Below are positions 9,439-18,631 of a DNA stretch of 64,000 nucleotides, piece by piece. The notes under the pieces were generated by a model that worked only from the letters and a program-made list of their open reading frames with translations, had not been told where the DNA came from and did no database searches. The stretch lies in NCBI RefSeq assembly GCF_005502885.1, contig NZ_SCMR01000021.1:17463-81462 (forward strand), read 5' to 3'. Numbering within the stretch: the first letter of the stretch is position 1; each line of letters begins with the position of its first letter. The position numbers were made by a program, and so were the translations under genes. The stretch is from Microbacterium sp. 2FI (lineage in GTDB: Bacteria; Actinomycetota; Actinomycetes; Actinomycetales; Microbacteriaceae).

Positions 9439-9451
9439 GCCCGAAGTGCGA

Positions 9452-12151
9452 CTACCCGCAGGTCGCGGCGGCGTACCCGGCCGAAGCCTCGGCGCTGTCG
9501 TCGCCCGCGGTGACGGTGACGCTGACCGTGCCGGCGCCGATCGCGGGCTGCCGCGTCGTGAAGGCGGTGGCCGTGGTCTTGCCGGGCTGTGCGGCGACGT
9601 AGGTCTTCGTCCCGTACGCGCTGTCGACGTCGAGCCCCACCGCTGCGGTGCCGTCGTTCGTCGTGCGCACCGTCAGCACGGCCTTGCCGGCGACGCAGCG
9701 CGTGTCGGCGACGACCGTGACCGGCAGCACGGGGGCTGCGACCACGACGTCGGCCGTGACCGTGACCGCGGTCGAGCTGTAGAGCTGCTTGCCCGTCGCG
9801 TTCCATGCCGTCGAGCCGCCCGCACCCACCCACTGGTTGAGGTTCGCACCGATCGTGCGCACGGTGCCGGTCACCTCGTAGCTGCCCGGAGTGCCGGTGT
9901 CGACGTCCGTGAGGTCCCACGTCACCGGCTGCGAGGCCGTGCCGCGTCCGTAGGCCATGACGACCTCGGCCGAGGCGGGGAGTGCGGCACGCACGTCGGC
10001 CTCGGCGGCGTCCGCCTCGACCTCGACGGCGCCGAGATCGGTCGTCACGGCGGATGCGGCATCCGCTTCACGCAGCGTGTCGTAGCCGGCCTTCGTGAGC
10101 GAGACGACGCCGCCGTGCTTGGTGCTGGGCGCCATGAAGAAGCCGGGGCTGACCAGCTGCGACCAGCCTGCGTCGAGATCGGTGGTCTGCATCGGCCGGT
10201 AGCCGGTGGACGGGATGACGTCGACGTAGAGGTACCACTTGTCTTCGCCGTGCCGCTGGAACACCGCCGGGCCTTCGACGCCGCCGGCGTTGCCGCCGGA
10301 CCACACCGCGCCGATCTGCGACTGCAGCTGAGTCCAGGTGGCGGCCGGGGTCCACCACTGGCTCGCGGTCGTGGACTCCATGTAGATGCCCTTGCCCGCC
10401 GAGTTGTCCTTCGTGATCCGGTAGGTCTTGCCCTCGTCCTGGATGATCGTGGTGTCGATCGTGTTGCCGCCGGCATCGATGAAGACGCCGCCGTAATCGT
10501 AGGTCTCCTGCGTGAAGTCGGGGGTCGCGCCCCACAGGATCCGCGAGTACGACGAGCCGGTGTGCGCCTCGTTCGCGTAGACGTTCGACGACCAGTACAC
10601 GACGAACGCTCCGCTGCCGTCGGGGTGGTAGTCATCGACCCATGTGGCCTCGGGCGCCCACGCCATGCCGAGCTCGGCGACTTCGGCGCCATCCGAGAGG
10701 GCGACATCGAATTGGCGCAGATCGCTCCAGGTCACGAGGTCTTTCGACTCCCAGACGTTGAGCTTCGTGCTGCCCTGCGAGCTCCAGTAGCACCACGTGG
10801 TGCAGCCGCTCACGCCGTTGTTCCCGCCGAACACCCGCAGGTCGGTCGCGATGATGTAGTAGGTCGCGGTCTCGGGGTTGTAGGTGAGGTACGGGTCGCG
10901 GATGCCGGTGGTGCCGAGGTCGGACGCGAGGATCGGCTTTCCGCCGTTGAGCGGGTCCCAGTGCTCGGGGTTGTCGCCGCGCGAGACGTCGAGGTAGATC
11001 TTCTCGGCGTAGCCCGCGGAATCCTCGATGAAGTGCACCATCGCGTAGCCGTACGGGTCGGTGGCTGCGGGTGTCGGCAGCACCGTCACCGGCACGTCGC
11101 GCGAGACGCTCGCCCCGCGGACGGTGGCCGTCGCGGTGAGCGTCGCCTCGATCGCCGCCTCGCCGGAGGCCGGCTGATCCGCGGTGAGCGTCAGCCCGTC
11201 GGCGCCGACCTCGAGCACGGTCGACGACGAGGTCCACGACACCCGCCCGGCATAGTCGGGGAGGGTCGTGACGCGCTCGTCGACGGTGAGGTCGGCGACG
11301 CTGTCGAGCACGACCTGGGCGGCCTGCTCGTGCGCGGAGGCATGGAGCGCGGCATCCGCCACCGACACGTCCTCGACTTCGGCGGCCGTGAGAGCGCGGT
11401 CGTAGACGCGGAACGACGACACCTCGCCCTTGTACATCGGGTCGGGGTACGGCGCGCGGCCGATCGCGTTGAGGGTCTGATCGGTGATGGATGCCGGGGT
11501 CAGCGTGGTAGGCGCCTGTGCGACCTGCTCGCCGTCGACGTAGAACGTGATGCGTCCGGCGGCTCCGTCGATGACCGACGTCAGGCTGTACCAGCGATTC
11601 GCGCCGAGGGCGGTGCCCGAGCGCGCGTTCACCTCGCCGCCACCACCGGAAGCGGTGATCGCGGTGCGGGCGTTGTCGCGCACCGACGCGAAGTAGTACT
11701 GCGTGGTGGAGTTGCTCCCGATGTTCCACAGGAAGTTCCAGTTGTTCTTCATCGTCGCGTCGAGCTTCGTCTCGATCGTGACGGTGGCAGAGGCCTTGCC
11801 GCTGAGCATGTTGTCGGGCAGGCGCACCCAGTTGGCGGTCGCGCTGGTCTTCGCACCGCCCGCGAACACCAGCGACGAGCCGCTCCAGTGCGCGTCGGTG
11901 CCGTTCACGACGGTGGCGGGGGCCCCGCCGCTCACACGATTCGGGATGCTGGCACCCGTGGTCTGGTCGAACGCGTAGTCGGCGACGAGGCCCGACGTCG
12001 GGACGGTATCAACCGCCGGTGCGGCACCGGCGGGCGCCAGCGCGGTGAGGATGAGCGCTGCGCCGAGCGCTGCCGCGAGAAGGGAGCGCGTGCGACGCTG
12101 GGGGTCGCTGCGCTCGGTGGGTGGGGAGACCGTTCGACGTGTGAGAATCAC
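9452..12151 (-). CDS. Secreted GH43 glycoside hydrolase with LamG, Ig-like and RCVAGK C-terminal domains
   Basis: An 899-residue predicted secreted arabinosidase. GTG at 12151 was chosen because GAAGGAG lies 5 nt upstream; the open frame extends 32 codons further without a better site. The order is: signal peptide with hydrophobic core ending PAGAAPA; LamG domain (~35-245); Ig-like domain (~265-350); GH43 propeller (~355-700); BIg-type Ig domain (~705-800); shared C-terminal domain from ~815 to the terminal CG. GH43 motifs are 'GIRDPYL' (Asp near 418), 'AWAPEATW' and 'VEGPAVF' (catalytic-acid Glu near 625). Its N-terminal LamG half closely resembles that of the 5582-9094 protein (shared 'TSGLVADYAF', 'FLWNIG', 'LNAIGRAPYPDP'), pointing to duplication within the locus. 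Confidence 0.87.
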   Translation of the reverse strand: MILTRRTVSPPTERSDPQRRTRSLLAAALGAALILTALAPAGAAPAVDTVPTSGLVADYAFDQTTGASIPNRVSGGAPATVVNGTDAHWSGSSLVFAGGAKTSATANWVRLPDNMLSGKASATVTIETKLDATMKNNWNFLWNIGSNSTTQYYFASVRDNARTAITASGGGGEVNARSGTALGANRWYSLTSVIDGAAGRITFYVDGEQVAQAPTTLTPASITDQTLNAIGRAPYPDPMYKGEVSSFRVYDRALTAAEVEDVSVADAALHASAHEQAAQVVLDSVADLTVDERVTTLPDYAGRVSWTSSSTVLEVGADGLTLTADQPASGEAAIEATLTATATVRGASVSRDVPVTVLPTPAATDPYGYAMVHFIEDSAGYAEKIYLDVSRGDNPEHWDPLNGGKPILASDLGTTGIRDPYLTYNPETATYYIIATDLRVFGGNNGVSGCTTWCYWSSQGSTKLNVWESKDLVTWSDLRQFDVALSDGAEVAELGMAWAPEATWVDDYHPDGSGAFVVYWSSNVYANEAHTGSSYSRILWGATPDFTQETYDYGGVFIDAGGNTIDTTIIQDEGKTYRITKDNSAGKGIYMESTTASQWWTPAATWTQLQSQIGAVWSGGNAGGVEGPAVFQRHGEDKWYLYVDVIPSTGYRPMQTTDLDAGWSQLVSPGFFMAPSTKHGGVVSLTKAGYDTLREADAASAVTTDLGAVEVEADAAEADVRAALPASAEVVMAYGRGTASQPVTWDLTDVDTGTPGSYEVTGTVRTIGANLNQWVGAGGSTAWNATGKQLYSSTAVTVTADVVVAAPVLPVTVVADTRCVAGKAVLTVRTTNDGTAAVGLDVDSAYGTKTYVAAQPGKTTATAFTTRQPAIGAGTVSVTVTAGDDSAEASAGYAAATCG

Positions 12152-12219
12152 TCCAGCTCCTTCGCTGTGCGCGGTTGAAGGTTGCATGCAATCGGAGTGC
12201 ATGCGTCGCGCCGTGTGCA

Positions 12220-12233
12220 TGTTAGCGCTCACG
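12220..12233. promoter_or_regulatory. LacI-type operator 4
   Basis: TGTTAGCGCTCACG lies 69 bp upstream of the minus-strand start at 12151. The left half is identical to the consensus half-site TGTTAGCG. Confidence 0.65.
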
Positions 12234-12286
12234 CTCCGATGCGGCAATCATCTGACGGAGTTCGTCAATCCCTTGACGCGATGGCT

Positions 12287-12300
12287 CGTTCGCGCTAACA
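12287..12300. promoter_or_regulatory. LacI-type operator 5
   Basis: CGTTCGCGCTAACA in the divergent region, with a consensus right half CGCTAACA. It is placed between the two start codons. Confidence 0.6.
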
Positions 12301-12311
12301 ATGGATATACC

Positions 12312-12325
12312 TGATAGCGGTAACA
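12312..12325. promoter_or_regulatory. LacI-type operator 6
   Basis: TGATAGCGGTAACA lies 54 bp upstream of the predicted TTG start at 12379 and 25 bp from operator 5. That spacing is about the same as operators 2 and 3. Confidence 0.65.
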
Positions 12326-12378
12326 GCACCGTCGCGCGGCCGGCCGGGTCAGGTTCGACAGGACGAAGGAGCCCTGCC

Positions 12379-15300
12379 TTGGCGAAGAATCTGCATCCCA
12401 TGAACAAGATCCGCAGAGCAGTGGCGGTCGTGACAGCGACCGTCCTCGCCGCCGGCGGACTGGCGTTCACGGCACCCACGGCGGCGCTCGCCGCCCCAGT
12501 CTCGATCGAGGCGTCGAAGGTGCTCGACCTGCGCTTCGACGGCAGCCTCGCCGACGCGGGTCCGAACGCCGCCGCCGTGACGATGCAGAAGGGCGCCGAG
12601 GTCTACGGCGCCGGCATCAGTGGACAGGCCTTCAACCTGAACGGCTCCAACGCGATCCGCCTCGGCACCGCGGCGTACCTGCAGCCGGCCGACCTGACGG
12701 TGTCGTTCTGGTACAAGCCGAACGTCGCCATGACGGGGGAGCAGGTCTTCGCGTGGAGCAAGCTCCCCTACAACTCTCCGGGGTGGTACCTCACGTCCGA
12801 GGGTGACGGATCGCCCCTCGCGCTGTCGATCGGCCCGGCGAGCGGTCAGCCCTACAAGGTCGCCGTCGACACGGCCCGCGCCGGCTTCTTCCCCACGGGG
12901 CAGTGGACCCACATCGTCGCAACCTACGACAAGGCGACCAAGGACGTGCAGTTCTACCGCAACGGCGTGCGCCAGATCGCGACCGTGAAGTACCCCGCGA
13001 CGGGAACTGCCACGGGGCTGATCGTGGGGGAGAGCACGACGGTCAAGACCCTCGGCTACAACGGCCCGCAGTACAACGGTGCGCATGCCAACGGGCTGCT
13101 CGACGACTACACCCTCTACAACGGCGTCGCCACCGTCGAGGATGTCGTGACCCTCACGCAGCAGAACGACCCGTCATTCGATCCCGCGGCCGTGGCCCAG
13201 GGCGCGCTCGACGGACTCACCGTCCCGTCGACGGCGTCGACGAGCTTCGGGCTTCCGACCCAGTCGACGAACGGCACCGCGATCTCATGGACGTCGTCAG
13301 ACTCCGATGTCGTCGCGATCGACGGCGGTGCCGCGACCGTCACGCGTCCCGAAGGCGCCGATGCGACGGTGACGCTCACCGCGACCGGGACCTATGGAGG
13401 CAGCGCGCCCGTGACGAAGTCGTACGAGCTCACCGTACCCCGGAGCGGGGCTTCCACCTCCGTCTACCTCGAAGAGACCGAGTTGAGCGAGGTGCTGCTG
13501 GAGGACCCCTACCTGGTCAACGGAAACCAGAAGATGGTCGACTACCTGCTGAGCCTCGATCCCGAGCGCTTCCTCCACGGCTTCTACACGCAGGCCGGGC
13601 TCCCCACGACGGCCGCACCCTACGGCGGGTGGGAGCGCACCAGCGGCACGCGGTTCCAGGGCCACTTCTTCGGCCACTACATCTCGGCGCTCTCGCAGGC
13701 CTATACGACCGAGACCGACCCCGCCCGCAAGGCCCAGCTGCTGGCCAAGCTCACGACCGCGGTCGACGGACTCGCGGCCGCGCAGACCGCATTCGCCACC
13801 GCGAATCCGGGCAATGCCGGCTATGTCTCGCCCTTCTCCGTGACCGTCCTTCCGAGCGGCGGCGGCGGCCTGCTGGTGCCGTTCTACAACCTCCACAAGG
13901 TGCTCGCCGGGCTCCTCGACGCGCACGCGTACGCACCGGCTGAAGTGTCGGAGACGGCTCTCGCGGTCGCGAGCGGTTTCGGCACCTGGGTGCGCGACTG
14001 GGCGGGGCGCCAGGCCAACCCGGCCAGCATCCTGAACACCGAGTACGGCGGCATGAACGAGGCGCTGTACGAGCTGTACAGCATCACCGAGAACCCCGCG
14101 CACAAGCGTGCGGCCGAGTACTTCGACGAGGTCACGCTCTTCCAGCAGCTCGCCGCGGGCCAGGATGTGCTCGACGGCAAGCACGCGAACACGACGATCC
14201 CGAAGCTGGTCGGCGCGCTCAAGCGCTACACCGTGTTCACCGACAACCCGCACCTCTACGAGACACTGACGGCGGCCGAGAAGAGCAACCTCGGCATGTA
14301 CCGCACCGCTGCCGAGAACTTCTGGCAGATCGTGGTGGACGACCACACCTACGCCAACGGCGGCAACAGCCAGTCCGAGCACTTCCACGGGGCGGACGAG
14401 CTGCACGAGCACGCCACCAACGGCACGACCTCGGGCTACGGCGAGAACTCGACGTCCGAGATCTGCAACGAGTACAACATGCTCAAGCTCACCAAGGCGC
14501 TGTTCCAGGTCGAGCCCGATGTGAAGTACCCCGACTTCTACGAGCACACCTACATCAACGCGATCCTCGCGCAGCAGAACCCCGAGACCGGCATGATGAC
14601 GTACTTCCAGCCGATGCAGGCCGGGTACGCGAAGGTGTTCGGCAACCCGGTCGACGAGTTCTGGTGCGACCACGGCACCGCGACCGAGAGCTTCACCAAG
14701 CTCGGCGACTCGATCTACTTCCGCAAGGGGTCGTCGGTCTACGTCAACATGTTCCGCTCGTCGGTCTACACCGACGACGCGCACAACCTGCGGCTCACAC
14801 AGACCGCCGACGTGCCGGCCGACGAGACGGTGACGTACTCGGTCGAGGCGATCGACGGCGGCGAGCTCGCCGACGGCACGACGCTGCGCCTGCGGATTCC
14901 GAGCTGGGCTGCCGCGACGCCGACCCTCACCGTCAACGGGCAGGCGCAGGACGTCTCGGCCCTCACGCAGGACGGCTACGTCGTGCTCGAGGTCGAGGCG
15001 GGCGACGAGCTCGTCTACGAACTCCCGGCCGAGGTCCGCGTGATCGACGACACCGAGAACCCCAATTGGGTCGCCTTCGCGTATGGCCCGGTGCTCCTGG
15101 CGACCGAGCTCAACCGCACGAACGTCGGCGCCACCTACGTCGCCGGCGTGCTCGTGCGCATGAGCGTGGCCGATAAGTCGGTGAGCAACGACGTCGTCGT
15201 CGACGACGCCGAGGCGTTCAAGGCGGGGATCGCCGAGAACCTGGTGCGCATCGAGGACGGCGAGAACCTCAACGGCGTCTCGACGATGCGCTTCACGATG

Positions 15301-16548
15301 CGGAATGCGGATGCCGCGTCGGAGGCGCTCACGTTCGAGCCGTGGTACAGCCTCTACAACGCCCGCTACGCGATCTACATGGACCTCGTCGAGCCCGACT
15401 CGCCGCAGGCGCAGGAGCTGATCCTCAAGGAGAAGCAGCAGCTGCGCGTCGAGGAGACGACGATCGACTCGCTCACGTCGTTCGACAACAACAACAGCGA
15501 GGCAGACAAGAACTACTCCTACAACAAGTCGGGTGTCGGCGTGTGGTTGGGTGAGGGCTACCGCGACGGTCAGATCGCGACGGATGCCTACTTCCAGTAC
15601 GACATGATCGTCGACCCCTCGCTGCCGAAGAATTACCTCGGCGTGCGCTACTTCGGCGGCGACAACGGGCGCACATTCGACGTGTACCTCAACGACGTTC
15701 TGCTGAAGAACGAGCGCATCACCAACGCGGGCGGATCGACGAACTGGTACGTGCAGTACGACGAGATCCCGGCCGCGGTGCTCGCCGGCATCCCTGCGAA
15801 CGACAGCTACAAGCGCAACCAGGCGGGGGAGTACGTCCTCGACGAGGACGGCGAGAAGATCCCCGTGGTCACCGTGCGCTTCCAGGGCAACGGCACGAGC
15901 TACGTCGGTGGCGTCTACGGCGTGTACACCTCGTCGAAGACGGCTTTCGCGACGGATGCCGATCTCACGGCGCTCGCGTTCGAGGACGGGATGCTGAACC
16001 CCACGCTCGCGGACGGCGTGTACGCCTATACGGCGACCGTTGCCGAGGATGCGACGACGGCGACTTTCGATGCGGATCCGGCGGTGCCGAGCGGCCTCGT
16101 ATACGTGGGCGACGTGCTCATCGACGACACCCTGCCGCGAACGGTGGCGCTCGCCGAGGGTGACGCGCCCACGGTGCTGACGCTGCGCTCGACCGCGCAG
16201 GACCACACGACGACGGCGACCTATCGCATCGAGATCGTGCGGGCTGCTCCTCAGCCGGCGCTCGAGATATCGGCGATCGTGGCCTTCCGCTGCGTGGCGG
16301 GGAAGGCGGTCATGACGGTGCAGGCGTCGAACGGGTCGGAGGTGCCGGTGGCGCTGACGGTGACGACCGCGTACGGCGTGAAGCAGTTCGCGGCGGTCGC
16401 CCGGGGCAAGTCGGTGTCGAGTGCATTCACGACGCGCACGGCCCACGTCGCGTCGGGGGAGATCACGGTGGCGGCGACCGCGACGGTCGATGAAGAGCCG
16501 GTATCGGTGAGCGTGCCGGTCGCGTATCCGGCCCACACCTGTGGATGA
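12379..16548 (+). CDS. Secreted GH127/GH146-type beta-L-arabinofuranosidase (DUF1680)
   Basis: 1389 residues. TTG at 12379 was chosen because GAAGGAG lies 7 nt upstream; ATG at 12400 is the alternative and lacks a clear site. The order is: signal peptide; LamG domain (~35-255); Ig-like domain (~275-355); GH127-like (alpha/alpha)6 barrel and beta domains (~365-1010); a DUF6805-like module with 'YLGVRYFGGDNGRTFDVYL' (~1040-1190); a cadherin-like sandwich; the shared C-terminal domain from ~1304. Catalytic landmarks are 'SEICNEYNMLK' (Glu/Cys zinc ligands near 693-695) and 'FWCDHGTATESFTKLGDSIY' (nucleophile Cys near 763). In the characterised family two adjacent cysteines are usual at the latter site; here the second is Asp. 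Such enzymes release beta-linked L-arabinofuranose from plant glycans. Three LacI-type operators precede it. Confidence 0.88.
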   Translation: MAKNLHPMNKIRRAVAVVTATVLAAGGLAFTAPTAALAAPVSIEASKVLDLRFDGSLADAGPNAAAVTMQKGAEVYGAGISGQAFNLNGSNAIRLGTAAYLQPADLTVSFWYKPNVAMTGEQVFAWSKLPYNSPGWYLTSEGDGSPLALSIGPASGQPYKVAVDTARAGFFPTGQWTHIVATYDKATKDVQFYRNGVRQIATVKYPATGTATGLIVGESTTVKTLGYNGPQYNGAHANGLLDDYTLYNGVATVEDVVTLTQQNDPSFDPAAVAQGALDGLTVPSTASTSFGLPTQSTNGTAISWTSSDSDVVAIDGGAATVTRPEGADATVTLTATGTYGGSAPVTKSYELTVPRSGASTSVYLEETELSEVLLEDPYLVNGNQKMVDYLLSLDPERFLHGFYTQAGLPTTAAPYGGWERTSGTRFQGHFFGHYISALSQAYTTETDPARKAQLLAKLTTAVDGLAAAQTAFATANPGNAGYVSPFSVTVLPSGGGGLLVPFYNLHKVLAGLLDAHAYAPAEVSETALAVASGFGTWVRDWAGRQANPASILNTEYGGMNEALYELYSITENPAHKRAAEYFDEVTLFQQLAAGQDVLDGKHANTTIPKLVGALKRYTVFTDNPHLYETLTAAEKSNLGMYRTAAENFWQIVVDDHTYANGGNSQSEHFHGADELHEHATNGTTSGYGENSTSEICNEYNMLKLTKALFQVEPDVKYPDFYEHTYINAILAQQNPETGMMTYFQPMQAGYAKVFGNPVDEFWCDHGTATESFTKLGDSIYFRKGSSVYVNMFRSSVYTDDAHNLRLTQTADVPADETVTYSVEAIDGGELADGTTLRLRIPSWAAATPTLTVNGQAQDVSALTQDGYVVLEVEAGDELVYELPAEVRVIDDTENPNWVAFAYGPVLLATELNRTNVGATYVAGVLVRMSVADKSVSNDVVVDDAEAFKAGIAENLVRIEDGENLNGVSTMRFTMRNADAASEALTFEPWYSLYNARYAIYMDLVEPDSPQAQELILKEKQQLRVEETTIDSLTSFDNNNSEADKNYSYNKSGVGVWLGEGYRDGQIATDAYFQYDMIVDPSLPKNYLGVRYFGGDNGRTFDVYLNDVLLKNERITNAGGSTNWYVQYDEIPAAVLAGIPANDSYKRNQAGEYVLDEDGEKIPVVTVRFQGNGTSYVGGVYGVYTSSKTAFATDADLTALAFEDGMLNPTLADGVYAYTATVAEDATTATFDADPAVPSGLVYVGDVLIDDTLPRTVALAEGDAPTVLTLRSTAQDHTTTATYRIEIVRAAPQPALEISAIVAFRCVAGKAVMTVQASNGSEVPVALTVTTAYGVKQFAAVARGKSVSSAFTTRTAHVASGEITVAATATVDEEPVSVSVPVAYPAHTCG

Positions 16549-16581
16549 CGCCTTCGAAAACTCGAAACCGATTTCGGGTCT

Positions 16582-16595
16582 TGTTCTCGCTAACT
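16582..16595. promoter_or_regulatory. LacI-type operator 7
   Basis: TGTTCTCGCTAACT sits directly upstream of operator 8, sharing one base with it. It lies upstream of the surface-protein genes. Confidence 0.5.
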
Positions 16596-16608
16596 GTTGC
16601 CGGTAACA
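16595..16608. promoter_or_regulatory. LacI-type operator 8
   Basis: TGTTGCCGGTAACA is a near-perfect palindrome. It contains TAACAT, which could be the -10 box of the surface-module promoter. Repressor binding here would block transcription of the leader ORF and the WxL-like gene. Confidence 0.7.
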
Positions 16609-16659
16609 TTGCCCGCGAGCCACGACGATCCACTGAGGGATCACAAGCAAAGGTGCACC

Positions 16660-16755
16660 ATGCTCGAACGAATTCGCAACCGATCAGCCGTCGGTGACCG
16701 ATTCCGCGTCGCACCGCACATCGACCAGCAGTACTGGGCGATCAGCGTCAGCTGA
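16660..16755 (+). CDS. Possible 31-residue leader ORF
   Basis: A short frame starting ATG with AAAGG about 8 nt upstream, ending TGA at 16755. It encodes a basic peptide (MLERIRNRSAVGDRFRV...) with no signal peptide or recognised domain. It sits between the LacI-type operators and the WxL-like gene in a ~235-bp untranslated stretch, so it may be a translated leader. It could equally be chance; only the ribosome site and position support it. Confidence 0.35.
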   Translation: MLERIRNRSAVGDRFRVAPHIDQQYWAISVS

Positions 16756-16843
16756 GGTCCTGCGAGACCCGAAGGCCGGATGGTCCGGTCGCTCGCGAAC
16801 ATTCGGCCCGGCAGGGATGCCGGCTCGGGATTGGAGAAACACA

Positions 16844-17491
16844 ATGAACAAGCGAGGGATCTTCGCCCGCACCGCCGTCGGCGCGCTCGGCGGAATGATG
16901 CTGATCGGCGTTGCCGGCGTCGCGATCGCCGACGAGATCGAGGGCGATGACGTCGACGTCACCGTGAGCATCGAGGCGATCGAGCCGGTGGGCGCGCTCA
17001 CCATGAGTGTCGCTGCGAACTCGACCGCGCTCTCCGAGGTCGACTCGGCCGACCCCGAGCTCCGTCAGTTCGATGGCGTGCTCCCGACTGTCACCATCAC
17101 GGACGACCGCGAAGAGACGCCCGCCGACCAGTACTGGTACGTCACCGGTCAGTCGTCGGCATTCTCGGCGGCCGGCGTGCCGGACATCTCGGCCGGAAGC
17201 CTCGGCTGGGTCCCTGCGCTGCTCTCGGGCGATGACGAGCAGGTGCTCGCGGGTGACGAGATCGTCACGGTGCACGACGACCCCACGCTGGGCACGCCGG
17301 GCACGCCCAGTGCGAACAACGTCGGCCTCGTCAATGAAGAGCTGCTCGCGTTCGCTCCGAACCTGGACGGCGAGCTGACGCAGGGCGTGTGGACGGCGAA
17401 CGCCGACCTGTTCCTGAAGACGCCCGTCGACGTCGCCCCGGGCAACTACACGGCGACCCTGACGCTCACCCTGTGGGAAGACGGCATCTGA
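16844..17491 (+). CDS. Secreted WxL-like surface protein
   Basis: 215 residues. ATG at 16844 with GGAG 7 nt upstream; the frame is open further but the signal peptide starts here (MNKRGIFAR, hydrophobic core, cut after AIADE). The mature part resembles a WxL domain, the non-covalent cell-wall-binding module known from Firmicutes. It has 'LPTVTITDDR', 'YWYVTGQSSAF', 'LGWVP', and a C-terminal beta strand 'YTATLTLTLWEDG' that parallels the YxxxLTWxL motif. The canonical second W-x-L is not exact, hence 'like'. It is followed by a DUF916-type gene, the known partner family of WxL proteins, and preceded by two LacI-type operators. Inferred role: holding hydrolases or substrate at the cell surface. 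Confidence 0.6.
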   Translation: MNKRGIFARTAVGALGGMMLIGVAGVAIADEIEGDDVDVTVSIEAIEPVGALTMSVAANSTALSEVDSADPELRQFDGVLPTVTITDDREETPADQYWYVTGQSSAFSAAGVPDISAGSLGWVPALLSGDDEQVLAGDEIVTVHDDPTLGTPGTPSANNVGLVNEELLAFAPNLDGELTQGVWTANADLFLKTPVDVAPGNYTATLTLTLWEDGI

Positions 17492-17520
17492 TCGCATCCG
17501 CGACTGATTCGTGTTGAATC

Positions 17521-17549
17521 GGGTCGGGGCCGTTCCACGGCCCCGACCC
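17521..17549 (+). terminator. Hairpin between WxL-like and DUF916-type genes
   Basis: A perfect 13-bp stem (17521-17533 with 17537-17549) and a 3-nt loop, 29 bp after the WxL-like stop and 20 bp before the next start. No T tract. It may be a partial terminator or an mRNA stabiliser giving more of the first product. Confidence 0.6.
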
Positions 17550-17569
17550 TGACGTCTGGATTCACCATC

Positions 17570-18631
17570 GTGCCTCACCTGACCTCGCGACCCGGCGGCG
17601 TGCTTCGCGCGCTGCTCGCTGTCGTCCTCGCCGCGGCATTCGGTTCGACGGCACTCCCTGCCGCGGCCGACACGGCTGACGATTCGGAGATTCGCTGGTC
17701 GGTGACGCCGGCCGACGAGTCAGGTCCCGACGGTCGTTCTGCTGTCGAGCACGACATCGATCCCGGGGACTCCGTTTCGGATCACTTCGCGGTCCGAAAC
17801 GTCAGTGCCGAAGAGGTCACCTTCCGCCTCGCCGCCGCGGACGGGTTCTACACCCGCACGGGACGCTTCGACATGCTCCCCGCCGATCAGGAATCCGTCG
17901 ACTCCGGCACGTGGATATCGATTCCCGACGACGTGACCGTGGCCGCCGGTGAGACGGTCGTCGTGCCGTTCGACATCACGGTCCCCGAGACGGCCGAACC
18001 CGGCGACCATGCCGCCGGCATCACCGCCTCGATCCTGTCGGTGCAGTCCGGCGACGACGGCGCGAGCGTCGGCGTCGAGAGCCGCATCGGCTTCCGCGTC
18101 CTCACCCGCGTCACCGGTGAGATCACCCCGGCGGCCGCTGTGGAGGATGTCGTCTCGACGTACGCGCTGTCATGGAATCCGCTGCGTCCCGGCGAGATGA
18201 CGGTGACTTTCGACGTCGTCAACACCGGCAACACGCGGCTCATCGCCGAGGGCGTCGTCGAGGCCGGAACAGGATCGGTCGCATTCCCCGTCGAGGGGGA
18301 GATCACGCAGGAGCTCCTGCCCGGCGACACCCGCACGATGACCGCCGTCGTCGACGGGGTCTGGCCCCTCTTCGTCGTTCCCGTGAAGGTCATCCTCGAT
18401 CCGGTGGTGGTCACGATGGACGGCGAGACGTCGACCCTCACTCCGGTGGTGGCGGAGGTCGTGACGTGGGCCGTACCCTGGCCGCAGCTCATCGTCGTCC
18501 TCGGAATCGTGTTGGTGATCGGCGCCGTCGTGTGGGGGCGGATCCGCTCACGGCGTCGCCTCGACACTCTCCTCGCCGACGCGAGGGAAGAGGGACGCCG
18601 CGCTGCGGAGCGTTCGGAGGAGACGGTATGA
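17570..18631 (+). CDS. DUF916-type (WxL-interacting) membrane-anchored protein
   Basis: 353 residues starting at GTG 17570 (weak ribosome site). There is a signal peptide ending LPAAADTA. A DUF916-like beta-sandwich follows (~45-190) with 'PGDSVSDHFAVRNVSAEEVTFRLAAADGFYTRTGRFD' and 'PDDVTVAAGETVVVPFDITVPETAEPGDH'. A second sandwich follows (~195-285), then one transmembrane helix (~302-322, PQLIVVLGIVLVIGAVVWG) and a basic cytoplasmic tail. In Firmicutes DUF916 proteins bind peptidoglycan and WxL proteins. The adjacent WxL-like gene supports the same pairing here. It overlaps the next gene by ATGA, so translation is coupled. Confidence 0.7.
   Translation: MPHLTSRPGGVLRALLAVVLAAAFGSTALPAAADTADDSEIRWSVTPADESGPDGRSAVEHDIDPGDSVSDHFAVRNVSAEEVTFRLAAADGFYTRTGRFDMLPADQESVDSGTWISIPDDVTVAAGETVVVPFDITVPETAEPGDHAAGITASILSVQSGDDGASVGVESRIGFRVLTRVTGEITPAAAVEDVVSTYALSWNPLRPGEMTVTFDVVNTGNTRLIAEGVVEAGTGSVAFPVEGEITQELLPGDTRTMTAVVDGVWPLFVVPVKVILDPVVVTMDGETSTLTPVVAEVVTWAVPWPQLIVVLGIVLVIGAVVWGRIRSRRRLDTLLADAREEGRRAAERSEETV

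Larger units (their letters stand above)
9095..9451. other. 357-bp convergent intergenic region
   Basis: This lies between two convergent hydrolase genes. No gene was recognised. It contains a nested inverted-repeat cluster (9228-9306) and a perfect bidirectional hairpin (9403-9438). Open frames here have no ribosome site or family features. Confidence 0.7.

Noticed and set aside
13297..16650. Long minus-strand frame opposite the GH127 gene
   Set aside because: A shadow of a strongly supported coding region, with low-complexity Arg/Val/His composition and no motifs.
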